Below, in pieces: positions 27,298 through 35,578 of a stretch of 48,296 nucleotides of DNA. The first letter of the stretch is position 1. The number at the start of each line of letters is the position of its first letter. The stretch lies in NCBI GenBank assembly GCA_029266575.1, contig JAQSWP010000011.1, forward strand, positions 1 through 48,296. Direction: 5' to 3'. Source of the stretch: Alphaproteobacteria bacterium (GTDB lineage: Bacteria; Pseudomonadota; Alphaproteobacteria; Reyranellales; JAQSWP01). The notes beneath the pieces are model-generated. The model had not been told where the DNA came from. It did no database searches and was given only the letters and a program-made list of their open reading frames with translations. Made by a program: the position numbers and the translations under genes.

Positions 27298-28593
27298 ATG
27301 GCACGCTTGGATACGAACACGGAACGACTCTCGGGCAAGGCAGTGCTGGTCTATTCCAGCGTCGGCCATCTGATGTTCCATTTCATGGGCGTGTTTTTCT
27401 TCACCATCGTTCTGGCGCTGCAGATCGCCTGGGAGATGCCCTATCACGATGCGATCAAGATGTGGGCGCCTGCGGCCGCGTTGACGGCGGCCGCCGCACT
27501 GCCGGCCGGCTGGCTCGGCGACCGCTGGAGCGCGCCGGGCATCATGGTGGTGTTTTTCATCGGCATGGGATTGTCCTCGATCGCCGCCGGCCTGACGCCG
27601 GAGCGCGATATCGTCTGGATGACGGTAGCGTTGGCCGGCATCGGCCTGTTTGGTTCGATCTACCATCCGGTGGGAATTCCGTGGGTGATGCGGACCGCGG
27701 ACAAGCAGGGCGAATCGCTCGGCATCAATGGCATCTTCGGCAGCGCCGGCAATGCCGTCGCGGGCCTGGGCGTCGGCGGGTTGATCGCCTTGTACGACTG
27801 GCGCGCGGCATTCATCGTTCCCGGCGCGTTGTCCGTGTTGTGCGGCATCGCCATGCTGTGGCACTGGAAGCGCGGCGTGGTCGGCGACCGGCCAATGCCG
27901 AAATCGAAAGAGCCGCCGCCCAGCCGGGGCGACATGGTCAAGGTGTTCTTCATCCTGATGGTGACCATGTTCATGGCAGGCGTCATCTATCAGGCGACGC
28001 AGTTCGCCTTGCCCAAATTGTTCGAAGTGCGGCTGGTCGGCAGCATCGGCACGCTGCAATCTTTCTTCGATCGCGTCATGGCGAGCCCCGGTGAAACGCT
28101 ATTCTGGATCGGCGTTGCGGTTTCGGCCGTCTACACGATCTCGGGCGTCATGCAGTACGTCGCCGGCCGACTGGCCGATCGCATGCCGCTGAAACTGATC
28201 TATGTCGGCTCCTTCGCCCTGCAGATCCTTGCGGTGGCGATGATCGGGCTGCTGTGGGAGGTACCCGTCGTCCTGACCGCGATGATCGGGGCAGTGCTGA
28301 TGGTCACCGCGCTGCCGGCCGAAAGCATGATGATCGGCCGCTACACGCCAAGCCAGCATCTCGGCCTGGCCTTTGGCTCGAAATTCGTGCTGTCCTTCGC
28401 CGCCGGCCCGGTGGCGATCTGGCTCATCGCGCAGGTCAACGAGGCCACCGGCGCGCTGGCCTGGGTGTTCTATATTCTGGCGCTGTTGGCGGGCGTCGCG
28501 ACGATTGCAGCACTTCTGCTGCCCGGCAGCGTCAGCAGCGCCCAAGCGCCGCTGAAAGTGCCGGCTGAACCTGCCCCGACCGCCGCCGAGTGA
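27298..28593 (+). CDS. MFS transporter (fosmidomycin-resistance/Fsr-like)
   Basis: A 431-residue inner-membrane protein with about 12 membrane segments. A PAGWLGDRW loop 2-3 and IGLFGSIYHPVGIPWVMR in the fourth to fifth segment are typical of Fsr-like MFS proteins. The middle loop (KEPPPSRGDM) and VAGRLADRMPLKLIYVG start the second half. The C-terminus is alanine/proline-rich. Its TGA overlaps the ATG of the VOC gene, suggesting co-expression. The substrate is unknown. Confidence 0.88.
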   Translation: MARLDTNTERLSGKAVLVYSSVGHLMFHFMGVFFFTIVLALQIAWEMPYHDAIKMWAPAAALTAAAALPAGWLGDRWSAPGIMVVFFIGMGLSSIAAGLTPERDIVWMTVALAGIGLFGSIYHPVGIPWVMRTADKQGESLGINGIFGSAGNAVAGLGVGGLIALYDWRAAFIVPGALSVLCGIAMLWHWKRGVVGDRPMPKSKEPPPSRGDMVKVFFILMVTMFMAGVIYQATQFALPKLFEVRLVGSIGTLQSFFDRVMASPGETLFWIGVAVSAVYTISGVMQYVAGRLADRMPLKLIYVGSFALQILAVAMIGLLWEVPVVLTAMIGAVLMVTALPAESMMIGRYTPSQHLGLAFGSKFVLSFAAGPVAIWLIAQVNEATGALAWVFYILALLAGVATIAALLLPGSVSSAQAPLKVPAEPAPTAAE

Positions 28594-29000
28594 TGGCCAA
28601 GCCGGTCGAGATCGCCTCGATCGATCATTTCGTGCTGACGGTGGCGGATATTGCCGCCACCTGCGCTTTCTATGAAAAGGCGCTCGGCATGGGCGTCGAG
28701 CGGTTTCGTCCTGCCGATGGCAGCGCCGAGCGGGTGGCGTTGAAATTCGGTACCCAGAAGATCAACCTGCATCAGGCCGGGGCCGAGTTCCAGCCGCATG
28801 CGCGCAAGCCGCTCGCCGGCTCGGGGGATTTCTGCCTGATCACGCCGGCGCCGATCGAGCAAGTGAAGGCGTACTTGATTGAGTGCGGCGTCGCGGTCGA
28901 GCTCGGACCGGTGCCGCGCACCGGCGCCGTCGGCAAACTGAATTCGATCTATTTCCGCGACCCTGACGGCAATCTGGTCGAGATCGCCAACCAAAAATAA
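28593..29000 (+). CDS. VOC (glyoxalase/bleomycin resistance) family protein
   Basis: A 135-residue single-domain VOC protein with ASIDHFVLTVADIAATCAFY, FGTQKINLHQ and YFRDPDGNLVEIAN. The last block holds the usual metal-ligand glutamate, and the first histidine is in DHFVL. The start ATG 28593 overlaps the MFS stop (TGATG). The function could be fosfomycin- or glyoxal-type thiol transfer or dioxygenase; the sequence does not decide. A terminator follows immediately. Confidence 0.9.
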   Translation: MAKPVEIASIDHFVLTVADIAATCAFYEKALGMGVERFRPADGSAERVALKFGTQKINLHQAGAEFQPHARKPLAGSGDFCLITPAPIEQVKAYLIECGVAVELGPVPRTGAVGKLNSIYFRDPDGNLVEIANQK

Positions 29001-29001
29001 A

Positions 29002-29030
29002 AAAGGCCGGAGCAAAACTCCGGCCTTTCG
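29002..29030. terminator. Bidirectional terminator between VOC and GST genes
   Basis: Stem GGCCGGAG/CTCCGGCC with a CAAAA loop, preceded by an A-run and followed by TTTC. It lies between the convergent VOC and glutathione transferase genes. Confidence 0.92.
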
Positions 29031-29045
29031 ATGCAGAAACCTCGA

Positions 29046-29630
29046 TCAGCCCTTGCGCGCCGCCGTGGCGTGGGGCCGCGACAGGCAGCGGTCGAGCCAC
29101 GCCGAAAGATTGGGCCAGGGCGACAAATCCACCTTGCCGGCCTTGGCCCAGCCGATCACCGCCGCCAGGTTGAGATCGGCGATGGTGAAATCCTTGCCCA
29201 GCACGTAATCGCGGCCGGTGAGGTGCTTGTCCAGAATGCCGAACGGCTTCTCCAGCGCTGTCCTGCCGGCGGCGGCGCCTTCGGGATCGGCCTTCATGCC
29301 GAACGCGTCCATCAGGATGGTCAGAGCCGGCTTCTCCACTTCGGTCATCACCCAGAACGACCATTGATAGACGCGGCCTTGGTCGGCGGCGCTGCCCGGC
29401 CACAGGCCTTTGCCGAATTTTTGCGCCAGATAGAGGTTGATCGCCATCGACTCGAACAGGGTCAGATCGCCATCCTGCAGCGCCGGGATCTTGGCGTTGG
29501 GATTCACCTTGGCGAAGTCGGGCGTCTTGTAGTCGCTGACCAGCTCATAATCGACGCCCATCTCCCTGGCGGCCCACAGCGCACGAAACGCGCGCGATTG
29601 CGGGCTGCCGAAAATCCTGATCTTGCTCAT
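29046..29630 (-). CDS. Glutathione S-transferase family protein
   Basis: A 194-residue cytosolic GST-type protein. The N-terminal thioredoxin-like domain has MSKIRIFGSPQSRAFRALWA, NPNAKIPALQDGDLTLFESM (the glutathione-binding cis-Pro and Glu-Ser motif). The C-terminal helical domain has GRDYVLGKDFTIADLNLAAV. ATG 29630 gives the family start; an upstream in-frame ATG adds ten unrelated residues. A perfect dyad TGAACG-CC-CGTTCA lies 30 nt upstream of the start and could be an operator. Confidence 0.92.
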   Translation of the reverse strand: MSKIRIFGSPQSRAFRALWAAREMGVDYELVSDYKTPDFAKVNPNAKIPALQDGDLTLFESMAINLYLAQKFGKGLWPGSAADQGRVYQWSFWVMTEVEKPALTILMDAFGMKADPEGAAAGRTALEKPFGILDKHLTGRDYVLGKDFTIADLNLAAVIGWAKAGKVDLSPWPNLSAWLDRCLSRPHATAARKG

Positions 29631-29659
29631 CCAGTTATTTCCCCATGTGTCTTCGGGCA

Positions 29660-29673
29660 TGAACGCCCGTTCA
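29660..29673. promoter_or_regulatory. Perfect dyad upstream of the GST gene, possible operator
   Basis: TGAACG-CC-CGTTCA is a perfect 14-nt palindrome located 30 nt upstream of the GST start on the minus strand. Its size and spacing resemble TetR-family operator sites. No regulator gene is adjacent, so the assignment is inference. Confidence 0.35.
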
Positions 29674-29693
29674 GCGGGGCGGAGTATGGCAAT

Positions 29694-29726
29694 AAAAAAG
29701 CCCGGCGGCGAGCCGGGCTTTTTATT
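29694..29726. terminator. Terminator after the O-acetylhomoserine sulfhydrylase gene
   Basis: Stem GCCCGGC/GCCGGGC with a GGCGA loop flanked by an A-run and a T-run. On the minus strand it ends the metY transcript 19 nt past its stop codon and separates it from the GST gene. Confidence 0.92.
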
Positions 29727-29744
29727 CGCGTCATCGACTGACGG

Positions 29745-31040
29745 TCAGCCGTTGCTCGTCGTGCCGAGCGCCTGATCCAGATCGGCAATGATGTCGGCGG
29801 CGGTCTCGATGCCGATCGACAGGCGGATGACATCCGGGCCCGCACCGGCGGCGATGCCTTGCTCTTCGGTGAGCTGGCGATGCGTCGTTGAAGCGGGATG
29901 GATGATCAGGCTTTTGGCGTCGCCGAGATTGGCGAGGTGCGAGAACAGCTCGACATTCTCCACCACTTTCAATCCCGCCTGATAGCCACCCTTCACCCCA
30001 AAGGTGAACACCGAGCCGGCGCCCTTGGGCATATATTTTTTGGCGAGCTTGAAATACTTGCTCGACGGCAGGCCGGCGTAGCTCACCCAGGCAACGGCCG
30101 GATGCTTCTCGAGAAACTCCGCCACCTTTTGCGCATTCTCAACATGGCGCTCCATGCGCAAAGGCAGCGTCTCGACGCCGAGCATCGTGAGCCAGGCGTT
30201 GAACGGCGATTGCGAGGGGCCGAGATCGCGCAGACCCACGGCGTGGCTGTGAAAGGTGTAGGCCATGTCGCCGAAGGTCTCGTAGAAGCGCAGGCCGTGA
30301 TAGCCAGGATCGGGTTCGCTGAGGCTGGGGAACTTGCCGCTCTTGCTCCAGTCGAACTTGCCCGAATCGATAATGGCGCCGCCGATCGAGGTGCCGTTGC
30401 CGGACAGGAACTTGGTGGTCGAATGCACGACCAGCGTCGCGCCGTGCTCGATCGGCCGGCACAGATAGGGCGAGGCCATGGTATTGTCGACGATCAGCGG
30501 CACGCCGACCGCATCGGCGATCTTCGCGATCGTTTCCATGTCGCTGATCACACCGCCCGGATTGGCGATGCTCTCGCAGAAGAACGCCTTGGTCTTGGCA
30601 TCGGCGGCTTTGCGGAAATTCTCCGGATCGTCGGCATCGACGAACTTCACCTGCCAGCCGAACTTGGGATACGAATTCTTCATCTGCGCGATCGAGCCGC
30701 CGTAGAGCTTGTTCGATGCCACGATGTTGTCGCCCGGACCCATCAGCGGAAAGAACGCCATGATCTGCGCCGAATGGCCCGAGGCCGTCACGGTGCAGCC
30801 GCGTCCGTCCTCGAGTGCGGCCAGCCGCGCTTCCAGCGCCGCGGTGGTCGGGTTGGTCAGGCGCGAATAGATGAAGCCCACGGTCTGCAGGTTGAACAGC
30901 GAGGCGGCGTGATCGGCGTCCTCGAACACGTAGGCAGTGGTCTGATAGATCGGCAGCGCCCGGGCGCCGGTTGCGGGATCGGGTGCGGCGCCGGCATGGA
31001 TGGCCAGGGTTTCGAAGCCGGGTGCATTAGGCTTGGTCAT
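29745..31040 (-). CDS. metY: O-acetylhomoserine aminocarboxypropyltransferase (sulfhydrylase)
   Basis: PLP enzyme forming homocysteine (or methionine) from O-acetylhomoserine and sulfide or methanethiol. The 431-residue product is the long MetY form of the Cys/Met metabolism family. It has FETLAIHAGAAPDPATGARA, PIYQTTAYVF, YSRLTNPTTAALEARLAALE, DNTMASPYLCRPIEHGA, and HSTTKFLSGNG with the PLP lysine K210. The start ATG 31040 gives the family N-terminus (MTKPNAPGFETLAIHAG); an in-frame upstream ATG at 31094 would add 18 unrelated residues inside a structured leader. It stands alone, with its own terminator. Confidence 0.95.
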   Translation of the reverse strand: MTKPNAPGFETLAIHAGAAPDPATGARALPIYQTTAYVFEDADHAASLFNLQTVGFIYSRLTNPTTAALEARLAALEDGRGCTVTASGHSAQIMAFFPLMGPGDNIVASNKLYGGSIAQMKNSYPKFGWQVKFVDADDPENFRKAADAKTKAFFCESIANPGGVISDMETIAKIADAVGVPLIVDNTMASPYLCRPIEHGATLVVHSTTKFLSGNGTSIGGAIIDSGKFDWSKSGKFPSLSEPDPGYHGLRFYETFGDMAYTFHSHAVGLRDLGPSQSPFNAWLTMLGVETLPLRMERHVENAQKVAEFLEKHPAVAWVSYAGLPSSKYFKLAKKYMPKGAGSVFTFGVKGGYQAGLKVVENVELFSHLANLGDAKSLIIHPASTTHRQLTEEQGIAAGAGPDVIRLSIGIETAADIIADLDQALGTTSNG

Positions 31041-31464
31041 GAGCTGATCCTTAAGGTCACAAACATTGTCATCGTCGATATTGCACAACAGCATCGACTT
31101 TGCCCGCGAAAAACTTCGCTGTCACGAATACGTCGCGGGCATTGCAGCAACATTGCTGCCAACAGCTTCGCGCCATCTTTTAGGTAAGGCTTCTTGGCCT
31201 TGTTTCCTGTGCCCGTCCAAGCGGGAAATCTAGGCACTCGCAGGTAATCACATCGCGCATTTGATGGGGGTAAATCTGAAGTAGGCTCGCCGGCCCATGT
31301 GGGGCCTGCTAGGGTTGCGCCACAGAACAAAGCCGCAATGGTCGATTGCGGATCGCGTCGGGAGCGCGCCCTTCGACCACGCCGTCGCTGCCAGAACGAA
31401 CTTTGTAAGCATCAGCGGGAATATGTCCCGCGTGTTCAACAGAGCGTTTCGAGAGGGAGGACAC
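31041..31464. other. 424-nt intergenic region with structured metY leader and iorA upstream region
   Basis: No gene is visible. On the metY side three consecutive stem-loops precede the start codon: 31144-31159 (GCAGCA/TGCTGC), 31102-31140 (GCCCGCGA/TCGCGGGC with an inner TTCG/CGAA) and 31074-31098 (GTCGAT/ATCGAC). On the iorA side there are two further perfect dyads: 31333-31351 (CCGCAAT-GGTCG-ATTGCGG) and 31415-31431 (GCGGGA/TCCCGC). I could not match the metY leader to the SAM-I, SAM-II or SAH riboswitch consensus by eye. Confidence 0.55.
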
Positions 31465-31929
31465 ATGGCTAATCTGACCATCAACGGCAAGGTCCAGAAA
31501 ACGGACTCGCCGGACGACACACCGTTGCTGTGGATCATTCGCGAAGAACTGCGCATGACCGGCACCAAGTTCGGCTGCGGCGCCGGCCTGTGCGGCGCCT
31601 GCACGGTGCATCTTGACGGCGAAGCGGTGCGCTCGTGCCAGACCACGGTCAAGGACGCGGGCAACAAGAAGATCACCACCATCGAAGGCCTGGGTGGCAA
31701 GCATCCGGTGCAGGTGGCCTGGGTCGCCGAGCAGGTGGCGCAATGCGGCTACTGCCAGTCGGGCCAAATCATGCAGGCCGCCTCGTTGCTCAGCAAAAAT
31801 TCCAATCCGACGCCGGAGCAGGTGGTCGAAGCCATGGACGGCAATCTCTGCCGTTGCATGAGCTACGTGCGCATCAAGAAAGCAGTGTTGCGCGCCGCAG
31901 CCGACATCCGCAGCCGGAAGGAGGCCTGA
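31465..31929 (+). CDS. (2Fe-2S)-binding subunit of a molybdenum hydroxylase (IorA-like)
   Basis: The small iron-sulfur subunit of an isoquinoline 1-oxidoreductase/aldehyde oxidase-type enzyme, 154 residues. The plant-type [2Fe-2S] site uses C38, C43, C46 and C58 (FGCGAGLCGACTVHLDG, SCQ). The second cluster uses C94, C97, C129 and C131 (QCGYCQSGQIM, LCRC). GAGGGAGG lies 5 nt before the ATG. It starts the operon with the molybdopterin subunit 2 nt after its stop. Confidence 0.93.
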   Translation: MANLTINGKVQKTDSPDDTPLLWIIREELRMTGTKFGCGAGLCGACTVHLDGEAVRSCQTTVKDAGNKKITTIEGLGGKHPVQVAWVAEQVAQCGYCQSGQIMQAASLLSKNSNPTPEQVVEAMDGNLCRCMSYVRIKKAVLRAAADIRSRKEA

Positions 31930-31931
31930 CC

Positions 31932-34217
31932 ATGAACGCGCACAACAAACCAGCCGCCAGGGCCGGCCTCGACCGCCGTTCATTCCTGATTGGCACCGGT
32001 ACAGCCGGCCTGGTGATGGGCTTCATCGATCCGTTGAAAATTGCCGGCGGCGTCAGCGAGGCGATGGCAGCCAACAGCTTCGCGCCCAGCCCGTGGTACA
32101 TGCTGACCGCCGATGGCGGCATGACGGTCTATGTCGGCAAGGCCGAGATGGGCCAGCATGTCGGCACGGCGCTGGCGCAGATCATCGCCGAAGAACTCGA
32201 ACTCGACTGGCGCAAGGTCAAGCTCGAATATCCAGATAGCGATCCGAAATACAACGATCCGATCCTGGGCGCGCTGATCACCGGCGGCAGCTGGAGCGTG
32301 TTCATGAACTTCGACACCATGTCGCGCGCCGGAGCGGCGGGCCGCATGACATTGATCGATGCCGGCGCCAAGGCGATGGCCGTGCCGGCAGCCGAGTGCA
32401 CGGCGAACAATTCCCGCATCGTGCACAAGAGCGGCAAGTCGGTGTCGTACGGCGAGCTGGTGACCAAGGGCGTGGCGCCACGGGCCTTCACCGCCGACGA
32501 GATGAAGGCGATTAAGCTCAAGACGCCGGAGCAATACAAGGTGATCGGCCGCTCGGTCGATCAGCTCGACATCCCGTCCAAGAGCGATGGCACCGCCAAA
32601 TACGGCATCGACGCTTTCGTGCCCAACATGGTTTATGGCAAGCCGGTGGTGCCGCCGGTGCGCTACGGCGCCACGGTCAAGTCCGTCGACGACAGCGCCG
32701 CCAAGAAGGTCAAGGGCTACGTCAAAACGGTGACACTCAACGACAAGACCGGCACCGTGACTGGCTGGGTGGTGGTCGTCGCCAATACCTATCCGGCGGC
32801 GAAGAAGGCGGCCGAGGCGCTGAAAGTCACCTACGATATGGGACCTAACGCCAAAGTGTCTTCCGAATCGTTACTCGCCGAGGCCAAGCGCCTGCAGGCC
32901 GACGGCAGCAAGGCGCTGCCGTTCGTCAAGGTGGGCGATACGGCGGCGGCCATGGGCGGAGCGGCCAAAACGATCGAGGCCGAATACACGACCGAGATCA
33001 ACATCCATGCGCCGCTCGAGCCGATGAATGCGCTGGTCTACAACGACGGCAAGGCCTGGCATGTCCACTCGGGCAACCAGTTCCCGACCCGTTCGATCGG
33101 CGTCATGTGCGGGGCGATGGATGTCGATCCCAAGACGGTCATCCATCACCAGTACGTCATCGGCGGCGGCTTCGGCCGGCGGCTCGACGGCGACATGATG
33201 GTGGTGGCTGGGCTGACGGCCAAGGATGTCGGCCGCCCGGTGAAGCTGATCTACGGTCGCGAAGACGACATGCAGATGGACTTCACCCGGCCGCTGACCT
33301 TCCAGAAGGTCAAGCTCGGTACCGATGCGTCCGGCAAGATCGTCGCCATGGAGCATGACGTGGTGTCGGCGTGGCCGACGGCGCGCTGGGGCATCCCGGC
33401 GTTCCTGACGCCCTCGCTCGACGAAAAGAAGACGCCGTATGACGCTTTCACGGTCAACGGCGCCGATCACTGGTACTCGATCCCCAACCATCTCGCCCGC
33501 ACCTATCTCAACGAGATGGCGCAGGCGGCAACGCCGTCCGGCCAGTTGCGCTCGGTGGCGCCCGGTTGGACCTTCTGGGCGGTGGAAAGCATGCTCGACG
33601 AACTTGCCGCCAGCCTGGGCAAGGATCCGGTCGAGCTGCGTCTGGCGATGCTCGATGGTGCCGGCAGCAATGCCGGCGGCGCGCAACGCCTGGCCAACAC
33701 GCTGCGCACGGCAGTGGGGCGGTCGGGCTATGGCGTGGCGAAGATGCCCAAAGGCACCGGCATGGGTGTTGCCTGCGTCTCGGCGCAGGAGCGCAACGCG
33801 GCGACCTGGACCGCGTGCGTCGCCAAGGTGGCCGTCGATGCCAAAGGCAACGTCAACGTCCAGAAACTGACCTTGGCGATGGATGTCGGCACGGCGGTCA
33901 ATCCGGATGGCGTGAAGGCGCAGATCGAGGGCTCGGCGCTGTGGGGCCTGTCGCTGGCCATGCTCGAAGAGGCCAAGATGAAAGATGGCGCGCTCGACGT
34001 GACCAACTTCGACAGCTACGCCCCGATGCGCCTGTCGGGCGTGCCGGACATCGACATCAGCATCATCGCCAACGGCCTGCCGGCATCGGGCTGCGGCGAG
34101 CCGGCGGTGACGGTGATTGCGCCGGCGGTCGCCAACGCCATCTACAACGCCGTCGGCGCGCGGGTGCGCTCGCTGCCGATCACCGCCAAGGCGGTGCAGG
34201 CAGCGATGAAGGCCTGA
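31932..34217 (+). CDS. Molybdopterin-binding subunit of a molybdenum hydroxylase (IorB-like), Tat-exported
   Basis: A 761-residue catalytic subunit of the xanthine oxidase family, IorB-type single-chain form. A twin-arginine signal DRRSFLIGTGTAGLVMG (R15-R16) predicts periplasmic export with its partner. Molybdopterin-binding blocks include KAEMGQHVGTALAQIIAEEL, HAPLEPMNALV, IGGGFGRRLDGDMM, and near the C-terminus SGCGEPAVTVIAPAVANAIY with the catalytic glutamate. No cytochrome c subunit gene or FAD-subunit gene is adjacent, so the electron acceptor is unknown. The substrate (N-heterocycle or aldehyde) cannot be assigned. Confidence 0.92.
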   Translation: MNAHNKPAARAGLDRRSFLIGTGTAGLVMGFIDPLKIAGGVSEAMAANSFAPSPWYMLTADGGMTVYVGKAEMGQHVGTALAQIIAEELELDWRKVKLEYPDSDPKYNDPILGALITGGSWSVFMNFDTMSRAGAAGRMTLIDAGAKAMAVPAAECTANNSRIVHKSGKSVSYGELVTKGVAPRAFTADEMKAIKLKTPEQYKVIGRSVDQLDIPSKSDGTAKYGIDAFVPNMVYGKPVVPPVRYGATVKSVDDSAAKKVKGYVKTVTLNDKTGTVTGWVVVVANTYPAAKKAAEALKVTYDMGPNAKVSSESLLAEAKRLQADGSKALPFVKVGDTAAAMGGAAKTIEAEYTTEINIHAPLEPMNALVYNDGKAWHVHSGNQFPTRSIGVMCGAMDVDPKTVIHHQYVIGGGFGRRLDGDMMVVAGLTAKDVGRPVKLIYGREDDMQMDFTRPLTFQKVKLGTDASGKIVAMEHDVVSAWPTARWGIPAFLTPSLDEKKTPYDAFTVNGADHWYSIPNHLARTYLNEMAQAATPSGQLRSVAPGWTFWAVESMLDELAASLGKDPVELRLAMLDGAGSNAGGAQRLANTLRTAVGRSGYGVAKMPKGTGMGVACVSAQERNAATWTACVAKVAVDAKGNVNVQKLTLAMDVGTAVNPDGVKAQIEGSALWGLSLAMLEEAKMKDGALDVTNFDSYAPMRLSGVPDIDISIIANGLPASGCGEPAVTVIAPAVANAIYNAVGARVRSLPITAKAVQAAMKA

Positions 34218-34238
34218 CGTTCAAATCGAGCGAAGAGG

Positions 34239-34267
34239 GGCCGGCATCGCAAGATGCCGGCCTTTTT
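34239..34267. terminator. Bidirectional terminator after the molybdenum hydroxylase operon
   Basis: Stem GGCCGGCATC/GATGCCGGCC with a GCAA loop and a T-run. It sits between the convergent IorB-like and CoA-binding genes. Confidence 0.93.
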
Positions 34268-34272
34268 CTTTG

Positions 34273-34779
34273 TCAGAGCTTGCGCTTCTTGCTGCTGATG
34301 ACGCCGGAGGCGATGCCGTGCCATTCAAGCTTGCCGGTCAATCGGGCGTGCTCGATTTTGGGGCAGCGGTTCATCACCACGCGCAGGCCCGCGGCTTCGG
34401 CGCGCCTGGCTGCTTCATCGTTGCGTACGCCGAGCTGCATCCACACGATCTTGGCGCCGAGTCGGATGGCGTCGTCGGTGATCGGGCCGGCGGCGTCGGA
34501 GTTGCGGAAGATATCGACCATGTCGATCTTCTCCGGCACGTCGTCGAGCGTGGCGTACACCTGCTCTCCCAGGATTTCCTGGCCAGCTGCCACCGGATTG
34601 ACCGGAATGACGCGGTAGCCTTTCTCCTGCAGGTATTTCATGGCGAAGAAGGAGGGGCGGTTCCAGTTGGCCGAGGCGCCGACCATGGCGATGGTCTTCA
34701 CCTCGCGCAGGAGGGCGCGCAGATAGGAATCGGGATAGCGATCGTGCTCGACTGGCTCGCGCGGTGGGGTGCTGTCCAT
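34273..34779 (-). CDS. CoA-binding domain protein (YccU family)
   Basis: A 168-residue Rossmann-type CoA-binding protein. VKTIAMVGASANWNRPSFFA, GYRVIPVNPVAAGQEILGEQ, DMVDIFRNSDAAGPI and WMQLGVRNDEAA are the succinyl-CoA-synthetase-like CoA-binding fold of the YccU group, with a conserved NRCPKIEHARL ending. The biochemical role is unknown. The start ATG 34779 lies 4 nt from the stop of the upstream enoyl-CoA hydratase-like gene, so they form one operon. Confidence 0.9.
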   Translation of the reverse strand: MDSTPPREPVEHDRYPDSYLRALLREVKTIAMVGASANWNRPSFFAMKYLQEKGYRVIPVNPVAAGQEILGEQVYATLDDVPEKIDMVDIFRNSDAAGPITDDAIRLGAKIVWMQLGVRNDEAARRAEAAGLRVVMNRCPKIEHARLTGKLEWHGIASGVISSKKRKL

Positions 34780-34783
34780 CAGT

Positions 34784-35578
34784 CTACTTGCCGCGCCACT
34801 CCGGCTGCTTCTGCTTGTTGATAACGGCATCGATGCCGTTCTGTGCATCCTCCGCCATCATCCCGCCCGCCATCACCGGCGAGGCATAGGAATAGGCCTG
34901 CTCGAGGTTCATCTCGCTGTGCTTGTGATAGAGCTGCTTGCCCATGCGCAGCACCAGCGGCGATTTCGACGCGATGAGCTGCGCCAGTTGCAGCGCGTCC
35001 CGATCGAGAGCGTCCGGCGTCGATACGCGGCTGATCAGGCCATAGGAGAGCGCGGTTTGCGCGTCGATGGTGTCGCCGGTAAACAGCATGTCGAGCGCGT
35101 GCTTGGAGGCCATGTTGCGTGCGAGCGCCACCGAAGGCGTGCCGCAGAACAGGCCGATATTGACGCCGGGCGTGCCGAATTTCGCTTCGCTCGAGGCGAT
35201 CGCCAGATCGCAGGCGCCGACCAGCTGGCAGCCGGCGGCGGTAGCGATGCCCTGGACCTTGGCGATGACCGGCTGGGGCAGGGCGCGGATCGCCAGCATC
35301 ATGCGGCTGCAACGGCCCACCAGATCGTCGAAGAACCGGTATTCCTCCGTCGACCGCACTTCGCGCAGATCGTGCCCGGCGCAGAAGCCGCGGCCGGCGG
35401 CCTGCAGCAGCACGACGCTGATGCTGTCGTCCTTGGCCAGCTTGTCGAATTCCGCCTGCAGCGCGTCGATCAGCTCGCCCGACAGCGCGTTCATCGCCTT
35501 GGGGCGGTTCAGGGTCAGGATGGCGACCTTGCCATCGTCCTGGCGCAGCAGCACCGGCTCGTTGGTCGGGAGGGACAT
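34784..35578 (-). CDS. Enoyl-CoA hydratase-like protein lacking both catalytic glutamates (ECHDC3-type)
   Basis: A 264-residue crotonase-fold protein. VAILTLNRPKAMNALSGELI and GRGFCAGHDL form the oxyanion hole region. At the first catalytic position it has GCQLVGACD (Q118 instead of Glu), and at the second PGVNIGLF (Gly138 instead of Glu). It therefore should not be a classical hydratase. The SEAKFGTPGVNIGLFCGTPS block resembles ECHDC3-type relatives, whose function is not well defined. GGAG lies 9 nt before ATG. It is co-transcribed with the CoA-binding gene and divergent from a thioesterase, suggesting acyl-CoA metabolism. Confidence 0.9.
   Translation of the reverse strand: MSLPTNEPVLLRQDDGKVAILTLNRPKAMNALSGELIDALQAEFDKLAKDDSISVVLLQAAGRGFCAGHDLREVRSTEEYRFFDDLVGRCSRMMLAIRALPQPVIAKVQGIATAAGCQLVGACDLAIASSEAKFGTPGVNIGLFCGTPSVALARNMASKHALDMLFTGDTIDAQTALSYGLISRVSTPDALDRDALQLAQLIASKSPLVLRMGKQLYHKHSEMNLEQAYSYASPVMAGGMMAEDAQNGIDAVINKQKQPEWRGK

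Noticed and set aside
31161-31260. SAM-II riboswitch in the metY upstream region
   Set aside because: A GTGATT word is present on the minus strand, but the conserved pseudoknot core and GCTAAA-type segment are not found in the right order.
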